Origin: JBJYIN01 sp046237015 | Lineage (GTDB): Bacteria > Pseudomonadota > Gammaproteobacteria > Enterobacterales > Enterobacteriaceae | Direction: 5' to 3' | Length of the DNA: 49,135 bases | Assembly: GCF_046237015.1 (NCBI RefSeq) | Contig: NZ_JBJYIN010000024.1 | Location: 1-49,135 of the forward strand | Shown: piece by piece, positions 42,007-49,135 of the stretch | How the letters are laid out: each line of letters starts with the position of its first letter | How positions within the stretch are numbered: position 1 is the first letter of the stretch | The notes under the pieces: generated by a model | The model's database searches: none | What the model saw: the letters and a program-made list of their open reading frames with translations, nothing else | Told to the model about the DNA's origin: nothing | Program-made: the position numbers and the translations under genes

Positions 42007-42969
42007 ATGACATTGTTAACGCGCGTCCAGGCCATCAACTGGAACAAGATTGAAGATGATAAAGATTTGGAAGTCTGGAACAGGCTAACATCCAACTTCT
42101 GGCTACCTGAAAAAGTGCCTCTTTCCAATGATATTCCTTCATGGGGAACGCTGAATGCCAATGAGCGCCAACTCACTATTCGAGTATTCACTGGGCTAAC
42201 GCTGTTGGATACCATTCAGAATACAGTAGGGGCACCCACACTCATGCCTGATGCCATCACGCCACATGAAGAGGCCGTGTTGTCCAATATCAGCTTTATG
42301 GAAGCGGTTCATGCTCGCTCCTACAGCTCTATTTTTTCAACGCTGTGTCTGACCAACGAAGTGGATGATGCCTATCGCTGGAGTGAAGAAAATCCAGCGT
42401 TACAGAAAAAAGCCGATATCATTCTGTCACATTATCGGCACGACGATCCGCTGATGAAGAAAGTGGCCAGCGTTTTTCTGGAATCTTTCCTGTTTTATTC
42501 TGGTTTCTATTTGCCAATGTATTGGTCAAGTCGCGCCAAGCTAACCAACACGGCTGACTTGATACGGCTCATCATCCGCGATGAAGCCGTACATGGTTAT
42601 TATATCGGCTATAAGTTTCAGCAAGGGTTGGCGAAAGTCGATGCTGCACGTCAGCAACAAGTTAAAGATTTCGCTTATGACCTCTTACAGGATCTTTACG
42701 ACAATGAAATTTTATACACGCAGGAGCTTTACGATAGCGTTGGCTGGACAGAAGATGTAAAAAAATTCCTGCACTACAACGCCAATAAGGCGTTGATGAA
42801 CCTGGGTTATGAAGCCCTTTTCCCTGCCAGTATGACCGATGTTAATCCGGCAATCCTTTCTGCCCTTTCACCGAATGCCGATGAGAATCACGACTTTTTC
42901 TCAGGCTCAGGCTCTTCATACGTTATCGGTAAAGCCGTAAACACAGAAGATGAGGATTGGGATTTTTAA
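42007..42969 (+). CDS. nrdF: Class Ib ribonucleoside-diphosphate reductase, beta subunit
   Basis: Radical-bearing subunit with a dimanganese or diiron site. 320 residues (E. coli 319). Metal ligands fall in TLLDTIQNTVG, NISFMEAVHARSYSSIF, SVFLESFLFYSGFYLP and RDEAVHGYYIGYKFQ. The C-terminal tail ENHDFFSGSGSSYVIG..DEDWDF docks to NrdE. AAAGGA lies before the ATG. Ends at a strong terminator before tRNA-Asp. Confidence 0.98.
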   Translation: MTLLTRVQAINWNKIEDDKDLEVWNRLTSNFWLPEKVPLSNDIPSWGTLNANERQLTIRVFTGLTLLDTIQNTVGAPTLMPDAITPHEEAVLSNISFMEAVHARSYSSIFSTLCLTNEVDDAYRWSEENPALQKKADIILSHYRHDDPLMKKVASVFLESFLFYSGFYLPMYWSSRAKLTNTADLIRLIIRDEAVHGYYIGYKFQQGLAKVDAARQQQVKDFAYDLLQDLYDNEILYTQELYDSVGWTEDVKKFLHYNANKALMNLGYEALFPASMTDVNPAILSALSPNADENHDFFSGSGSSYVIGKAVNTEDEDWDF

Positions 42970-42991
42970 AAGAGAAGACATTAAAATGACA

Positions 42992-43021
42992 AAGCCCTGA
43001 ATCAGGAACGATTCAGGGCTT
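42992..43021. terminator. Terminator after nrdF / tRNA-Asp
   Basis: AAGCCCTGAAT, an eight-base loop, ATTCAGGGCTT: an 11-base perfect stem between nrdF (plus) and tRNA-Asp (minus). A short T-rich or A-rich flank stands on each side. Confidence 0.85.
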
Positions 43022-43030
43022 CTAAATAAG

Positions 43031-43107
43031 TGGCGGAACGGACGGGACTCGAACCCGCGACCCCCTGCGTGACAGGCAGGTATTCTAACCAACTGAACTA
43101 CCGCTCC
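43031..43107 (-). tRNA. tRNA-Asp(GTC)
   Basis: 77 bases on the minus strand with GGAGCGGTAG acceptor/D region, anticodon GTC in CTGTCAC, T loop TTCGAGT, and encoded CCA. Identical over its whole length to the tRNA-Asp at 48640-48716. Same position relative to dnaQ as aspV in E. coli. Confidence 0.98.
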
Positions 43108-43234
43108 ACTCTGTGCTCATTGAGCGGGATGAATACTAAGATGATGGTACTATTACGTCAATGGTTTTTATAACTAACCGACTCTGTTTGCTTATAATTT
43201 CATCTCAACGAGCGTTATTTTGTCATAACAAGAC

Positions 43235-43972
43235 TTATTCATTACGCCACAGACAGCTGCCACCCTTTTTGGCGATCAGATCTAAACGCTGTTCATGGGC
43301 AAATAATTCCTCTTCATTGGCATAAAGCACTTTTAAGGCAGAAGCTGGACGCGTAATGCGCTGGATGGTCTCGCTTTCATTTTCCTGCCGCTGTGACTCT
43401 CCTTCCATTGAAAAGGCCAGCGATGTCTGACCGCCAGTCATTGCCAGATAAACTTCCGCCAAAATCTCGGCATCGAGCAATGCGCCGTGCAACGTTCGCT
43501 TACTGTTATCTATCTGATAACGATCGCATAGCGCATCCAAACTATTCCGTTTTCCCGGAAAGATCTTGCGCGCCATAAACAGGCTATCAGTGATTTTACA
43601 GAATGTTTCCGTCTTTGGGATATCTCGGTTTAGCATCCGGAATTCGTAATCCATAAAGCCGATATCAAACGTTGCGTTATGGATAACAAGTTCAGCACCA
43701 CGGATAAAATCGAGAAAATCATCAGCAATATCAGCGTATGTTGGCTTATCCGCCAAAAACTCATCGCTAATACCATGAACGTGATAGGCTTCAGGGTCGA
43801 CTAAACGATCCGGTTTTATATAAACATGAAAATGACGCCCTGTTAGTCGACGATTAATTACCTCAACCGCACCAACCTCAATAATTTTATGTCCTTCATA
43901 ATGTACCCCCAGTTTATTCATACCGGTGGTTTCCGTATCCAGGACAATTTGTCGCGTAATTTCAGTGCTCAT
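43235..43972 (-). CDS. dnaQ: DNA polymerase III epsilon subunit (3'-5' proofreading exonuclease)
   Basis: Proofreading subunit of the replicase. 245 residues (E. coli 243). Exonuclease residues Asp12 and Glu14 (LDTETTG), Asp103 (HNATFDIGF), His162 and Asp167 (HGALLDAEI) are at the E. coli positions. The beta-clamp-binding motif QTSLAF is at 182-187, and the alpha-binding C-terminal tail ends in KKGGSCLW. Divergent from rnhA with a 55-base gap, the classic overlapping-promoter layout. Confidence 0.98.
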   Translation of the reverse strand: MSTEITRQIVLDTETTGMNKLGVHYEGHKIIEVGAVEVINRRLTGRHFHVYIKPDRLVDPEAYHVHGISDEFLADKPTYADIADDFLDFIRGAELVIHNATFDIGFMDYEFRMLNRDIPKTETFCKITDSLFMARKIFPGKRNSLDALCDRYQIDNSKRTLHGALLDAEILAEVYLAMTGGQTSLAFSMEGESQRQENESETIQRITRPASALKVLYANEEELFAHEQRLDLIAKKGGSCLWRNE

Positions 43973-44027
43973 CGTTTTCGTTTATGTCAGACTTGCCGTT
44001 TTCACCATAAGGGAGAGTCTACCAGAG

Positions 44028-44492
44028 ATGCTTAAGCAGGTAGAAATTTTCACCGACGGTTCTTGTCTGGGGAATCCGGGTCCAGGTGGCTATGGCGCAT
44101 TATTACGTTATAAACAACATGAAAAAACGCTGAGTGCAGGTTATAGATTAACCACTAATAACCGCATGGAACTCATGGCCGCTATTGCCGCACTTGAAAC
44201 ATTAACCTCTCCGTGTGAAGTCGTATTAAGCACCGATAGCCAGTATGTGCGCCAAGGGATCACAAGTTGGATTCATAACTGGAAGAAACGCGGCTGGAAA
44301 ACGGCGGATAAAAAACCGGTAAAAAACGAGGATCTCTGGCGGCGTCTCGATTTAGCCATTCAGCGTCATACCATGCGCTGGGAGTGGGTGAAGGGCCACG
44401 CCGGGCACCCAGAGAACGAGCGCTGCGATGAACTCGCTCGTAGCGCCGCCAGTGCACCTACGCTAGACGATGTTGGCTATAACCCCGAATAA
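44028..44492 (+). CDS. rnhA: Ribonuclease HI
   Basis: Cuts RNA in RNA-DNA hybrids. 154 residues (E. coli 155), with catalytic Asp10, Glu48, Asp70 and Asp134 plus His124 all at E. coli positions (VEIFTDGSCLGNPGPGG, NRMELMA, STDSQYV, KGHAGHPENERCDELAR). Start ATG 44028; the upstream open frame to 43926 lies inside dnaQ. Convergent with yafS, nine bases apart. Confidence 0.98.
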   Translation: MLKQVEIFTDGSCLGNPGPGGYGALLRYKQHEKTLSAGYRLTTNNRMELMAAIAALETLTSPCEVVLSTDSQYVRQGITSWIHNWKKRGWKTADKKPVKNEDLWRRLDLAIQRHTMRWEWVKGHAGHPENERCDELARSAASAPTLDDVGYNPE

Positions 44493-44501
44493 ATATCACG
44501 C

Positions 44502-45221
44502 TTACGGTTTTTGACGCCTAAAAATTTTTGTTGCACCCACCGTACGACGCAGCGGGGCCTTACGTAACCTGGCACGCATCGGCGTAACAATCAGTGGAAT
44601 AGTCCTTTTCCGCGCCACTATCAACGTAATGCAGCCAAAAACAGGAAAGTGTTTGTTTAACTTTCCTTTGTTTCTTCTCCAGGGTGTAACGTGAAAACTG
44701 ACACAATGCACAACTTCATAGTTCAATACACCAAGCCAATCGATCATCCGCATTTGGGTAAACATGCGGCTACAATAAGGTTGCCGCTTATTTATTTTTG
44801 GGATGAGTTTCCCCAGACCGACAAGGCTTATGGGATTGAAAGTACTCAAAATGAGCCACCCATCATCGATCAATACCCGGTCAACTTCGCGTAATACACG
44901 GTGAGGATCTGAAGAATAAGACAATGTTTGGGCTAATAAACAGGCATCGATTGATTTTTCAGAGAAAGGCAACTGATGAGGATCGGCAATAATTTGTAAA
45001 TTATTGCCATAAGGCCCCACATTAACCTGATGTGAGATAGGGCATTCATTCACCGTGATTTCCGCACTCAGTTCCCCGATTTTAAGCAAATGAAATCCGA
45101 ATAACTTAGGCCACCAAGGCACTAATGCCTGCTCCAGTGATTCACGGTAGAATTTGCCACAGGAAATATCATCCCATGAGTGGGGAGCAATGAATGTCTG
45201 AGGGGTTTGAGCAGGTTTCAT
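44502..45221 (-). CDS. yafS: SAM-dependent methyltransferase-like protein YafS
   Basis: Class I methyltransferase-fold protein of unknown target. 239 residues (E. coli 240). The fold is visible in HQVNVGPYGNNLQIIADPHQLPFSEKS, ACLLAQTLSYSSDPHRVLREVDRVL and DDGWLILSTFNPISLVGL. The usual glycine-rich SAM motif I is weak, as in E. coli YafS. A basic C-terminal tail follows. Divergent from gloB with a 43-base gap. Confidence 0.93.
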   Translation of the reverse strand: MKPAQTPQTFIAPHSWDDISCGKFYRESLEQALVPWWPKLFGFHLLKIGELSAEITVNECPISHQVNVGPYGNNLQIIADPHQLPFSEKSIDACLLAQTLSYSSDPHRVLREVDRVLIDDGWLILSTFNPISLVGLGKLIPKINKRQPYCSRMFTQMRMIDWLGVLNYEVVHCVSFHVTPWRRNKGKLNKHFPVFGCITLIVARKRTIPLIVTPMRARLRKAPLRRTVGATKIFRRQKP

Positions 45222-45264
45222 GTTCTATTATCTTCCTCAGGCTGATAGCAAAACGAGGCAATCA

Positions 45265-46020
45265 ATGAATCTTATCAGTATTCCAGCACTTCAGGACAAC
45301 TACATTTGGTTGTTGAGCAACCATGACAATCACTGCGTGATTGTCGACCCTGGAGAAGCAGAGCCTGTCATTAAGGCGCTGCAAGAATATCGACTTTCTC
45401 CTGAAGCCATTTTGCTGACTCATCATCACCATGATCACGTCGACGGTGTGAAAAAAATCATCGAGCAATACACAAACTTGCCCGTTTTTGGCCCCCAAGA
45501 AACGGCAAAAAAAGGTGCCACAACGGTTGTTAGTGCTGGGAAAACCATCAAATTATTAAATTCGGAATTTTCTGTATTTGATGTTCCGGGGCATACAATT
45601 GGTCATATTGCATACTATAGTCAGCCATACTTATTCTGTGGTGATACTTTATTTTCCGGTGGATGTGGCAGAATATTTGAAGGCACACCAAAGCAACTAT
45701 TTGAATCCATTAATAAATTATCAAAACTACCGGATGACACGCTAATCTGTTGTGCACATGAATATACACTTTCAAATTTAGAATTTGCTCACACAATCTG
45801 GCCTGAAGAATCAACTATTGAGGCTTATCTTCATAAAATCAGTCAGATACGAGAAAAATCTCAATCAACTTTACCAACAACGCTGGGATTAGAGAGAAAA
45901 ATCAATCTCTTCCTACGCTGCAATGATATTGATTTAAAAAGAAAAATATCATCAGAACCCGAAAGATTAGAAAATTGGGAAGCTTTTGCTCTATTACGTA
46001 GTCAGAAAGACCGCTTCTGA
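45265..46020 (+). CDS. gloB: Hydroxyacylglutathione hydrolase (glyoxalase II)
   Basis: Hydrolyses S-lactoylglutathione to lactate and glutathione, the second step of methylglyoxal detoxification. From ATG 45265 (GAGG seven bases upstream) it has 251 residues, as in E. coli. Metal site THHHHDH (His53, His55, Asp57, His58), VPGHTIGH, FCGDTLFSGGCGRIFEG and CAHEYT are intact. The gene is visibly richer in A+T than its neighbours, particularly after 45540, and uses AGA arginine codons several times. A 15-codon upstream extension to 45220 is unlikely. Confidence 0.97.
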   Translation: MNLISIPALQDNYIWLLSNHDNHCVIVDPGEAEPVIKALQEYRLSPEAILLTHHHHDHVDGVKKIIEQYTNLPVFGPQETAKKGATTVVSAGKTIKLLNSEFSVFDVPGHTIGHIAYYSQPYLFCGDTLFSGGCGRIFEGTPKQLFESINKLSKLPDDTLICCAHEYTLSNLEFAHTIWPEESTIEAYLHKISQIREKSQSTLPTTLGLERKINLFLRCNDIDLKRKISSEPERLENWEAFALLRSQKDRF

Positions 46021-46090
46021 AGGTTTAGGTTGTGCTAATTAGCTAATCAAAGTATTATTGCTCGTCTTTTAAGCAACTATTGACACACAT

Positions 46091-47467
46091 ATGAAGGCTA
46101 AAGCGATGATATTCGCTTCTGTCTTGCTGGTCGGTTGTCAGGTTTCTCCCCATGATACCTCTCAACCCAAACAGCGTGCACAGAGTCTGTCTTCGGCAAG
46201 TCAAAGTGAAGCAGGAAAGTTCGCAGATGGTCGAGAGACCTCGGCGCGATGGCTTGATGATGAAAGCCTCGCGCAACAAGATCTGTGGAACTTCATTGGC
46301 GACGAGCTGAAGATGGAGGTTCCGGAAAACGCCCGGATCCGCGAGCAAAAAAAGCGTTATTTAAAAAATAAGAGCTATCTCCACGATGTAACATTACGGG
46401 CAGAGCCGTACATGTACTGGATTGTCGAGCAGATTAAGCAACGTAAAATGCCGATGGAACTGGTACTGCTACCCATAGTGGAGAGCGCTTTTGATCCGAA
46501 AGCCACATCATCTGCCAATGCCGCTGGGCTCTGGCAGATTATTCCTGGCACGGGACGCAATTATGGTTTGAAACAAAACCAATGGTATGACGGACGTCGC
46601 GACGTTGTTGCGTCTACGACTGCGGCATTGGATATGATGCAGCGTCTTAACACCATGTTTGACGGTGACTGGCTTTTGACAGTTGCTGCCTATAACAGCG
46701 GTGAAGGGCGAGTCATGCAAGCGATAAAAGCAAATAGAGCCAAGGGTAAGACGACAAATTTTTGGGCATTAGCGTTGCCTCGTGAAACGTCCATCTATGT
46801 TCCCAAGATGCTTGCTCTGAGCGATATTCTTAAAAATAGTAAAAAATACGGCGTTAGTTTGCCCAAACCCAATGAAAGCCGTGCATTAGCCAGAGTCGAT
46901 ATTGGACAGCAAATGCAATTAACACAAGCGGCAGAAATGGCAGGTTTATCGTTAACTAAGCTCAAGAGCTATAACACCGGTTATAAACGCGATGTGACGG
47001 CACCAAATGGTCCACATTACATCATGGTACCAAAAGCTCATGTTGATCAGTTAAAAGACTCACTGGCAGATGGCGATATTGCAGCGATTCAACAACCGAC
47101 TAGCTTGGCGCAATCAACAGGAAGTTCGCAGTATAAAGTTCGCTCTGGAGATACATTATCGACAATCGCAGCGCGGTTGAAGGTAAGTACTAAGGATCTA
47201 CAAAGCTGGAACAATCTACGTAATGCGGGTTCGCTCAAGGTCGGGCAAACGTTACAAGTAGCAAAGGTGCCCAGTAATGGTAATCGAAGTGGCTCAATCA
47301 CTTATCAGGTACGTAAAGGTGATTCACTTTCCAGCATTGCTAAGCGCCATGGAGTAAATATTGCAGATGTTATGCGTTGGAACACGGTTATTAATAAAAA
47401 CGCCAACATCCAACCAGGTGACAGATTGACACTCTATGTAAGTAATAGGACAAGTCCTGATTCTTAG
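46091..47467 (+). CDS. mltD: Membrane-bound lytic murein transglycosylase D
   Basis: Outer-membrane lipoprotein that cleaves peptidoglycan glycan strands. 458 residues (E. coli 452). Lipobox LLVGC (Cys16) for lipid attachment, then an SLT (family 1D) domain with catalytic Glu131 (PIVESAFDP), SSANAAGLWQIIPGTGRNYGL and AAYNSGEGRV. Two LysM peptidoglycan-binding repeats lie at about 344-388 (YKVRSGDTLSTIA) and 405-450 (YQVRKGDSLSSIA). Ends at a hairpin shared with yafD. Confidence 0.97.
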   Translation: MKAKAMIFASVLLVGCQVSPHDTSQPKQRAQSLSSASQSEAGKFADGRETSARWLDDESLAQQDLWNFIGDELKMEVPENARIREQKKRYLKNKSYLHDVTLRAEPYMYWIVEQIKQRKMPMELVLLPIVESAFDPKATSSANAAGLWQIIPGTGRNYGLKQNQWYDGRRDVVASTTAALDMMQRLNTMFDGDWLLTVAAYNSGEGRVMQAIKANRAKGKTTNFWALALPRETSIYVPKMLALSDILKNSKKYGVSLPKPNESRALARVDIGQQMQLTQAAEMAGLSLTKLKSYNTGYKRDVTAPNGPHYIMVPKAHVDQLKDSLADGDIAAIQQPTSLAQSTGSSQYKVRSGDTLSTIAARLKVSTKDLQSWNNLRNAGSLKVGQTLQVAKVPSNGNRSGSITYQVRKGDSLSSIAKRHGVNIADVMRWNTVINKNANIQPGDRLTLYVSNRTSPDS

Positions 47468-47504
47468 TAAACGGGTATCAAGAAACCATCGAAGCCTAAA
47501 TAAG

Positions 47505-47547
47505 CCACCTCCGAAAGTTGGATATCGACAAGTAAAGAGGTGGTTTT
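47505..47547. terminator. Hairpin between mltD and yafD
   Basis: CCACCTC (47505-47511) pairs with GAGGTGG (47537-47543), followed by TTTTCC. The loop is long (25 bases), but position and T-run fit a terminator for mltD. Confidence 0.65.
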
Positions 47548-47567
47548 CCTTTCTTATAACTCATCGG

Positions 47568-48356
47568 TCATTTCAACTGAAACTCAACCAATAAGGGGTT
47601 GTGATCTGAGGCTTGTGTGACCAAAATTGAAGATTGAAGCACATCCAATTCACGATAAAACACGAAATCCAGAGGACGCCCAAAGGCTTTTCGACGATGA
47701 TCGTCAACAAACCCCACTTCTTCTAATGCCATACGCGCAGCAAAACGATACAGCGCTCTAATTCGAGGTTGACTCCACGCATTAAAATCGCCAGCCATAA
47801 TAGCAGGACCGCGATGGTGACCGAGCAGTTCACCGATCGACTCAAGCTGCTTGCTATAAACTTCAACACCGAAACTGAAATTCACCGCATGAATATTAAT
47901 GACCATCAATTGTCGTCCATCATGCAACAGATATACGGTCACTAATGCGGATTTCGATAAACGCAGTAAAGGTTCTTTCTCCCGTAAAGGGCAGCAATAC
48001 ATAGGCTGTGTGGCTGACAATGTCATTACCCCAGAAGGGTGCTGTGGGAGTACAATCGCTGGAACCTGATCGGCGGAAAGATAGTTAGATGTCGCAAAAC
48101 GGATAAGCTCGGGTGTGCTCTGAGCTTCTTGCAACAGAACCAATTGGGTATCTTTGCCAAAACTCTGTAACACAGAGAGCCAATTCATCCTTTGTTGCTT
48201 AAAAATGTTCCACACCATGACACGCAAAACACTCTGCTCCAACAACAGTGGGCTTGTTGGTAGCATTTGTTCCAGAGGAAACGCTTGCCGTGTTGGGAAG
48301 ATACGCTCTGCTGGTTGCCCCGCCACATATCTCATTGCATAGGTTTTTTTTCGCAC
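47568..48356 (-). CDS. yafD: Endonuclease/exonuclease/phosphatase family protein YafD
   Basis: EEP-superfamily protein of unknown substrate. 262 residues (E. coli 266). Family motifs: VLLQEAQ (metal-binding Glu), NIHAVNFS, MAGDFNAW (catalytic Asp and Asn), GRPLDFVFYR and ASDHNPLLVEF (general-base His). The start is GTG 48356 with AGG five bases upstream, then CGAAAAAAAACC; the N-terminus RKKTYAMRYVAGQPAERI matches E. coli. An ATG seven codons later has no ribosome site. Confidence 0.93.
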   Translation of the reverse strand: MRKKTYAMRYVAGQPAERIFPTRQAFPLEQMLPTSPLLLEQSVLRVMVWNIFKQQRMNWLSVLQSFGKDTQLVLLQEAQSTPELIRFATSNYLSADQVPAIVLPQHPSGVMTLSATQPMYCCPLREKEPLLRLSKSALVTVYLLHDGRQLMVINIHAVNFSFGVEVYSKQLESIGELLGHHRGPAIMAGDFNAWSQPRIRALYRFAARMALEEVGFVDDHRRKAFGRPLDFVFYRELDVLQSSILVTQASDHNPLLVEFQLK

Positions 48357-48540
48357 GCCTCGCCTGCTATAAATTCAGAACACCAATGCCCATTACTTAA
48401 ACAAAGGCACCCTCTTGTTATAGGGATTTTATAGCAAATATTCAATGAATGGCCGTGGTTAAACAGAGAAAAAATGAAACAGACTACGAAATAAGTTGTA
48501 ATGCAAGAAGAGAAAAGAGGAATACATTAAACATGAAAGG

Positions 48541-48572
48541 ATTGTTTCGATAAAAGAACCAATCGAAACAAT
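48541..48572. repeat. 11-bp perfect inverted repeat between yafD and the rRNA operon
   Basis: ATTGTTTCGAT (48541-48551), ten bases, ATCGAAACAAT (48562-48572). It lies in the 244-base gap upstream of yafD and has no T-run on either side, so it looks more like an operator or a structured RNA than a terminator. The rest of 48357-48600 shows nothing else. Confidence 0.7.
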
Positions 48573-48600
48573 ACTCAAAAACCATATCGCTTATAACGCA

Positions 48601-48629
48601 AAAACCCCGAGTCTACGCTCAGGGCTTTT
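48601..48629 (-). terminator. rRNA operon terminator
   Basis: On the minus strand AAAAGCCCTGAG, loop, CTCGGGGTTTTT: stem with one mismatch and a T-run, just after tRNA-Asp. It ends the rRNA transcript. Confidence 0.85.
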
Positions 48630-48639
48630 ACAATTTAAG

Positions 48640-48716
48640 TGGCGGAACGGACGGGACTCGAACCCGCGACCCCCTGCGTGACAGGCAGGTATTCTAACCA
48701 ACTGAACTACCGCTCC
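48640..48716 (-). tRNA. tRNA-Asp(GTC), distal gene of the rRNA operon
   Basis: 77 bases, same sequence as 43031-43107, with anticodon GTC and encoded CCA. It is the last gene of the rRNA transcript, 50 bases after the 5S gene. Confidence 0.98.
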
Positions 48717-48766
48717 ACCGAATTTCTCTACAACTACCGAGTTTCCCCGGATTACTGCTTAATTTA

Positions 48767-48886
48767 ATGCCTGGCAGTTCCCTACTCTCACATGGGGAGA
48801 CCCCACACTACCATCGGCGCTACGGCGTTTCACTGCTGAGTTCGGCATGGGGTCAGGTGGGACCACCGCGCTATCGCCGCCAGGCA
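48767..48886 (-). rRNA. rrf: 5S ribosomal RNA
   Basis: 120 bases on the minus strand from TGCCTGGCGGC to CTGCCAGGCAT, with the conserved CCCACCTGACCCCATGCCG and CCGATGGTAGTGTGGGG segments. It is a second 5S copy, separated from the upstream one by tRNA-Thr. Confidence 0.97.
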
Positions 48887-48915
48887 AATTCTGTTTTAAA
48901 TCGAATTCAAATCTC

Positions 48916-48991
48916 TGGTGCTGATACCCAGAGTCGAACTGGGGACCTCACCCTTACCAAGGGTGCGCTCTACCAACTGAGCCATATCAGC
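48916..48991 (-). tRNA. tRNA-Thr(GGT)
   Basis: 76 bases on the minus strand: GCTGATAT acceptor, anticodon GGT in CTTGGTAA, T loop TTCGACT, encoded CCA. It stands between two 5S genes, as thrV does in E. coli rrnD. Confidence 0.98.
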
Positions 48992-49089
48992 GCACCTAAT
49001 TTCTAAACAACCGGCAACGATGAATTACTACATAATTTTTCGAGTTAAAAGCAATTCGAAACCGCTTACCAGTTTTACTACTTAATTTA

Positions 49090-49135
49090 ATGCCTGGCAG
49101 TTCCCTACTCTCACATGGGGAGACCCCACACTACC
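49090..49135 (-). rRNA. rrf: 5S ribosomal RNA, 3' part only
   Basis: The last 46 bases of another 5S gene, identical in this stretch to the copy at 48767. It runs out of the window; the 23S gene is expected beyond it. Confidence 0.95.

Noticed and set aside
48767..49006. 79-codon plus-strand frame over 5S rRNA and tRNA-Thr
   Set aside because: It is antisense to stable RNA genes and ends in a peptide typical of antisense tRNA translation.
1..49135. CRISPR array, prophage, transposase, toxin-antitoxin or defence system
   Set aside because: I looked for regularly spaced repeats, recombinases and paired small genes on both strands and found none. Almost every gene has a known chromosomal counterpart.

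Overview
The window is about 49 kb of chromosome from a gamma-proteobacterium of the order Enterobacterales. Most proteins read as close homologues of Escherichia coli proteins, and long stretches follow E. coli gene order (cdaR-degP-dgt-mtnN-btuF-erpA-clcA-hemL-fhuBDC-mrcB-hrpB-thpR-sfsA-dksA-gluQ-pcnB-folK-panBCD-yadHG-can-hpt, then dnaQ-rnhA-yafS-gloB-mltD-yafD-rRNA). Two ERIC repeats, a second sulfate-uptake operon, an fbpBC-type iron permease and relocated nrdHIEF point to a Pectobacterium-like soft-rot genus. That genus call is inference from recalled synteny, not from a search.

Layout. 1-806: the end of a tRNA cluster (Val, Val, Lys), a broken tRNA-Lys 3' end carrying a palindromic insert, and an ERIC element. 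807-1241: a DoxX-family membrane protein. 1296-5100: sulfate ABC transporter sbp-cysT-cysW-cysA. 5465-10783: carbohydrate-diacid regulator cdaR, periplasmic protease degP (with a sigma-E type promoter), dgt and mtnN. 10786-14181: btuF, an unrecognised small exported protein, Fe-S carrier erpA, and the chloride/proton antiporter clcA. 14367-19473: hemL and the ferric hydroxamate importer fhuCDB, without the usual adjacent fhuA. 19667-26042: mrcB (PBP1B), hrpB, thpR and sfsA, ending in an ERIC. 26498-29973: dksA-gluQ-pcnB-folK, where pcnB appears to start at AUU. 30122-35317: pantothenate genes panBCD, ABC exporter yadGH, carbonic anhydrase can, and hpt. 35542-38848: iron-type ABC permease/ATPase without a binding protein, and the pilotin-like yacC. 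39189-42969: class Ib ribonucleotide reductase nrdHIEF behind two NrdR boxes. 43031-48356: tRNA-Asp, dnaQ, rnhA, yafS, gloB, mltD and yafD. 48601-49135: the distal end of an rRNA operon on the minus strand, ordered 5S, tRNA-Thr, 5S, tRNA-Asp, terminator.

The genes are mainly housekeeping functions plus nutrient import (sulfate, cobalamin, siderophore iron, ferric iron). The region is core genome: I see no prophage, transposase, CRISPR array, toxin-antitoxin pair or defence island. I do not find a clear new biological system. The points most worth following are small: the broken tRNA-Lys with its insert, the AUU start of pcnB, repeated TTGCAC motifs before cdaR, an unrecognised 88-residue exported protein, an ABC ATPase with an altered signature motif, unexplained inverted and tandem repeats between genes, and a gloB that is visibly more AT-rich than its neighbours.
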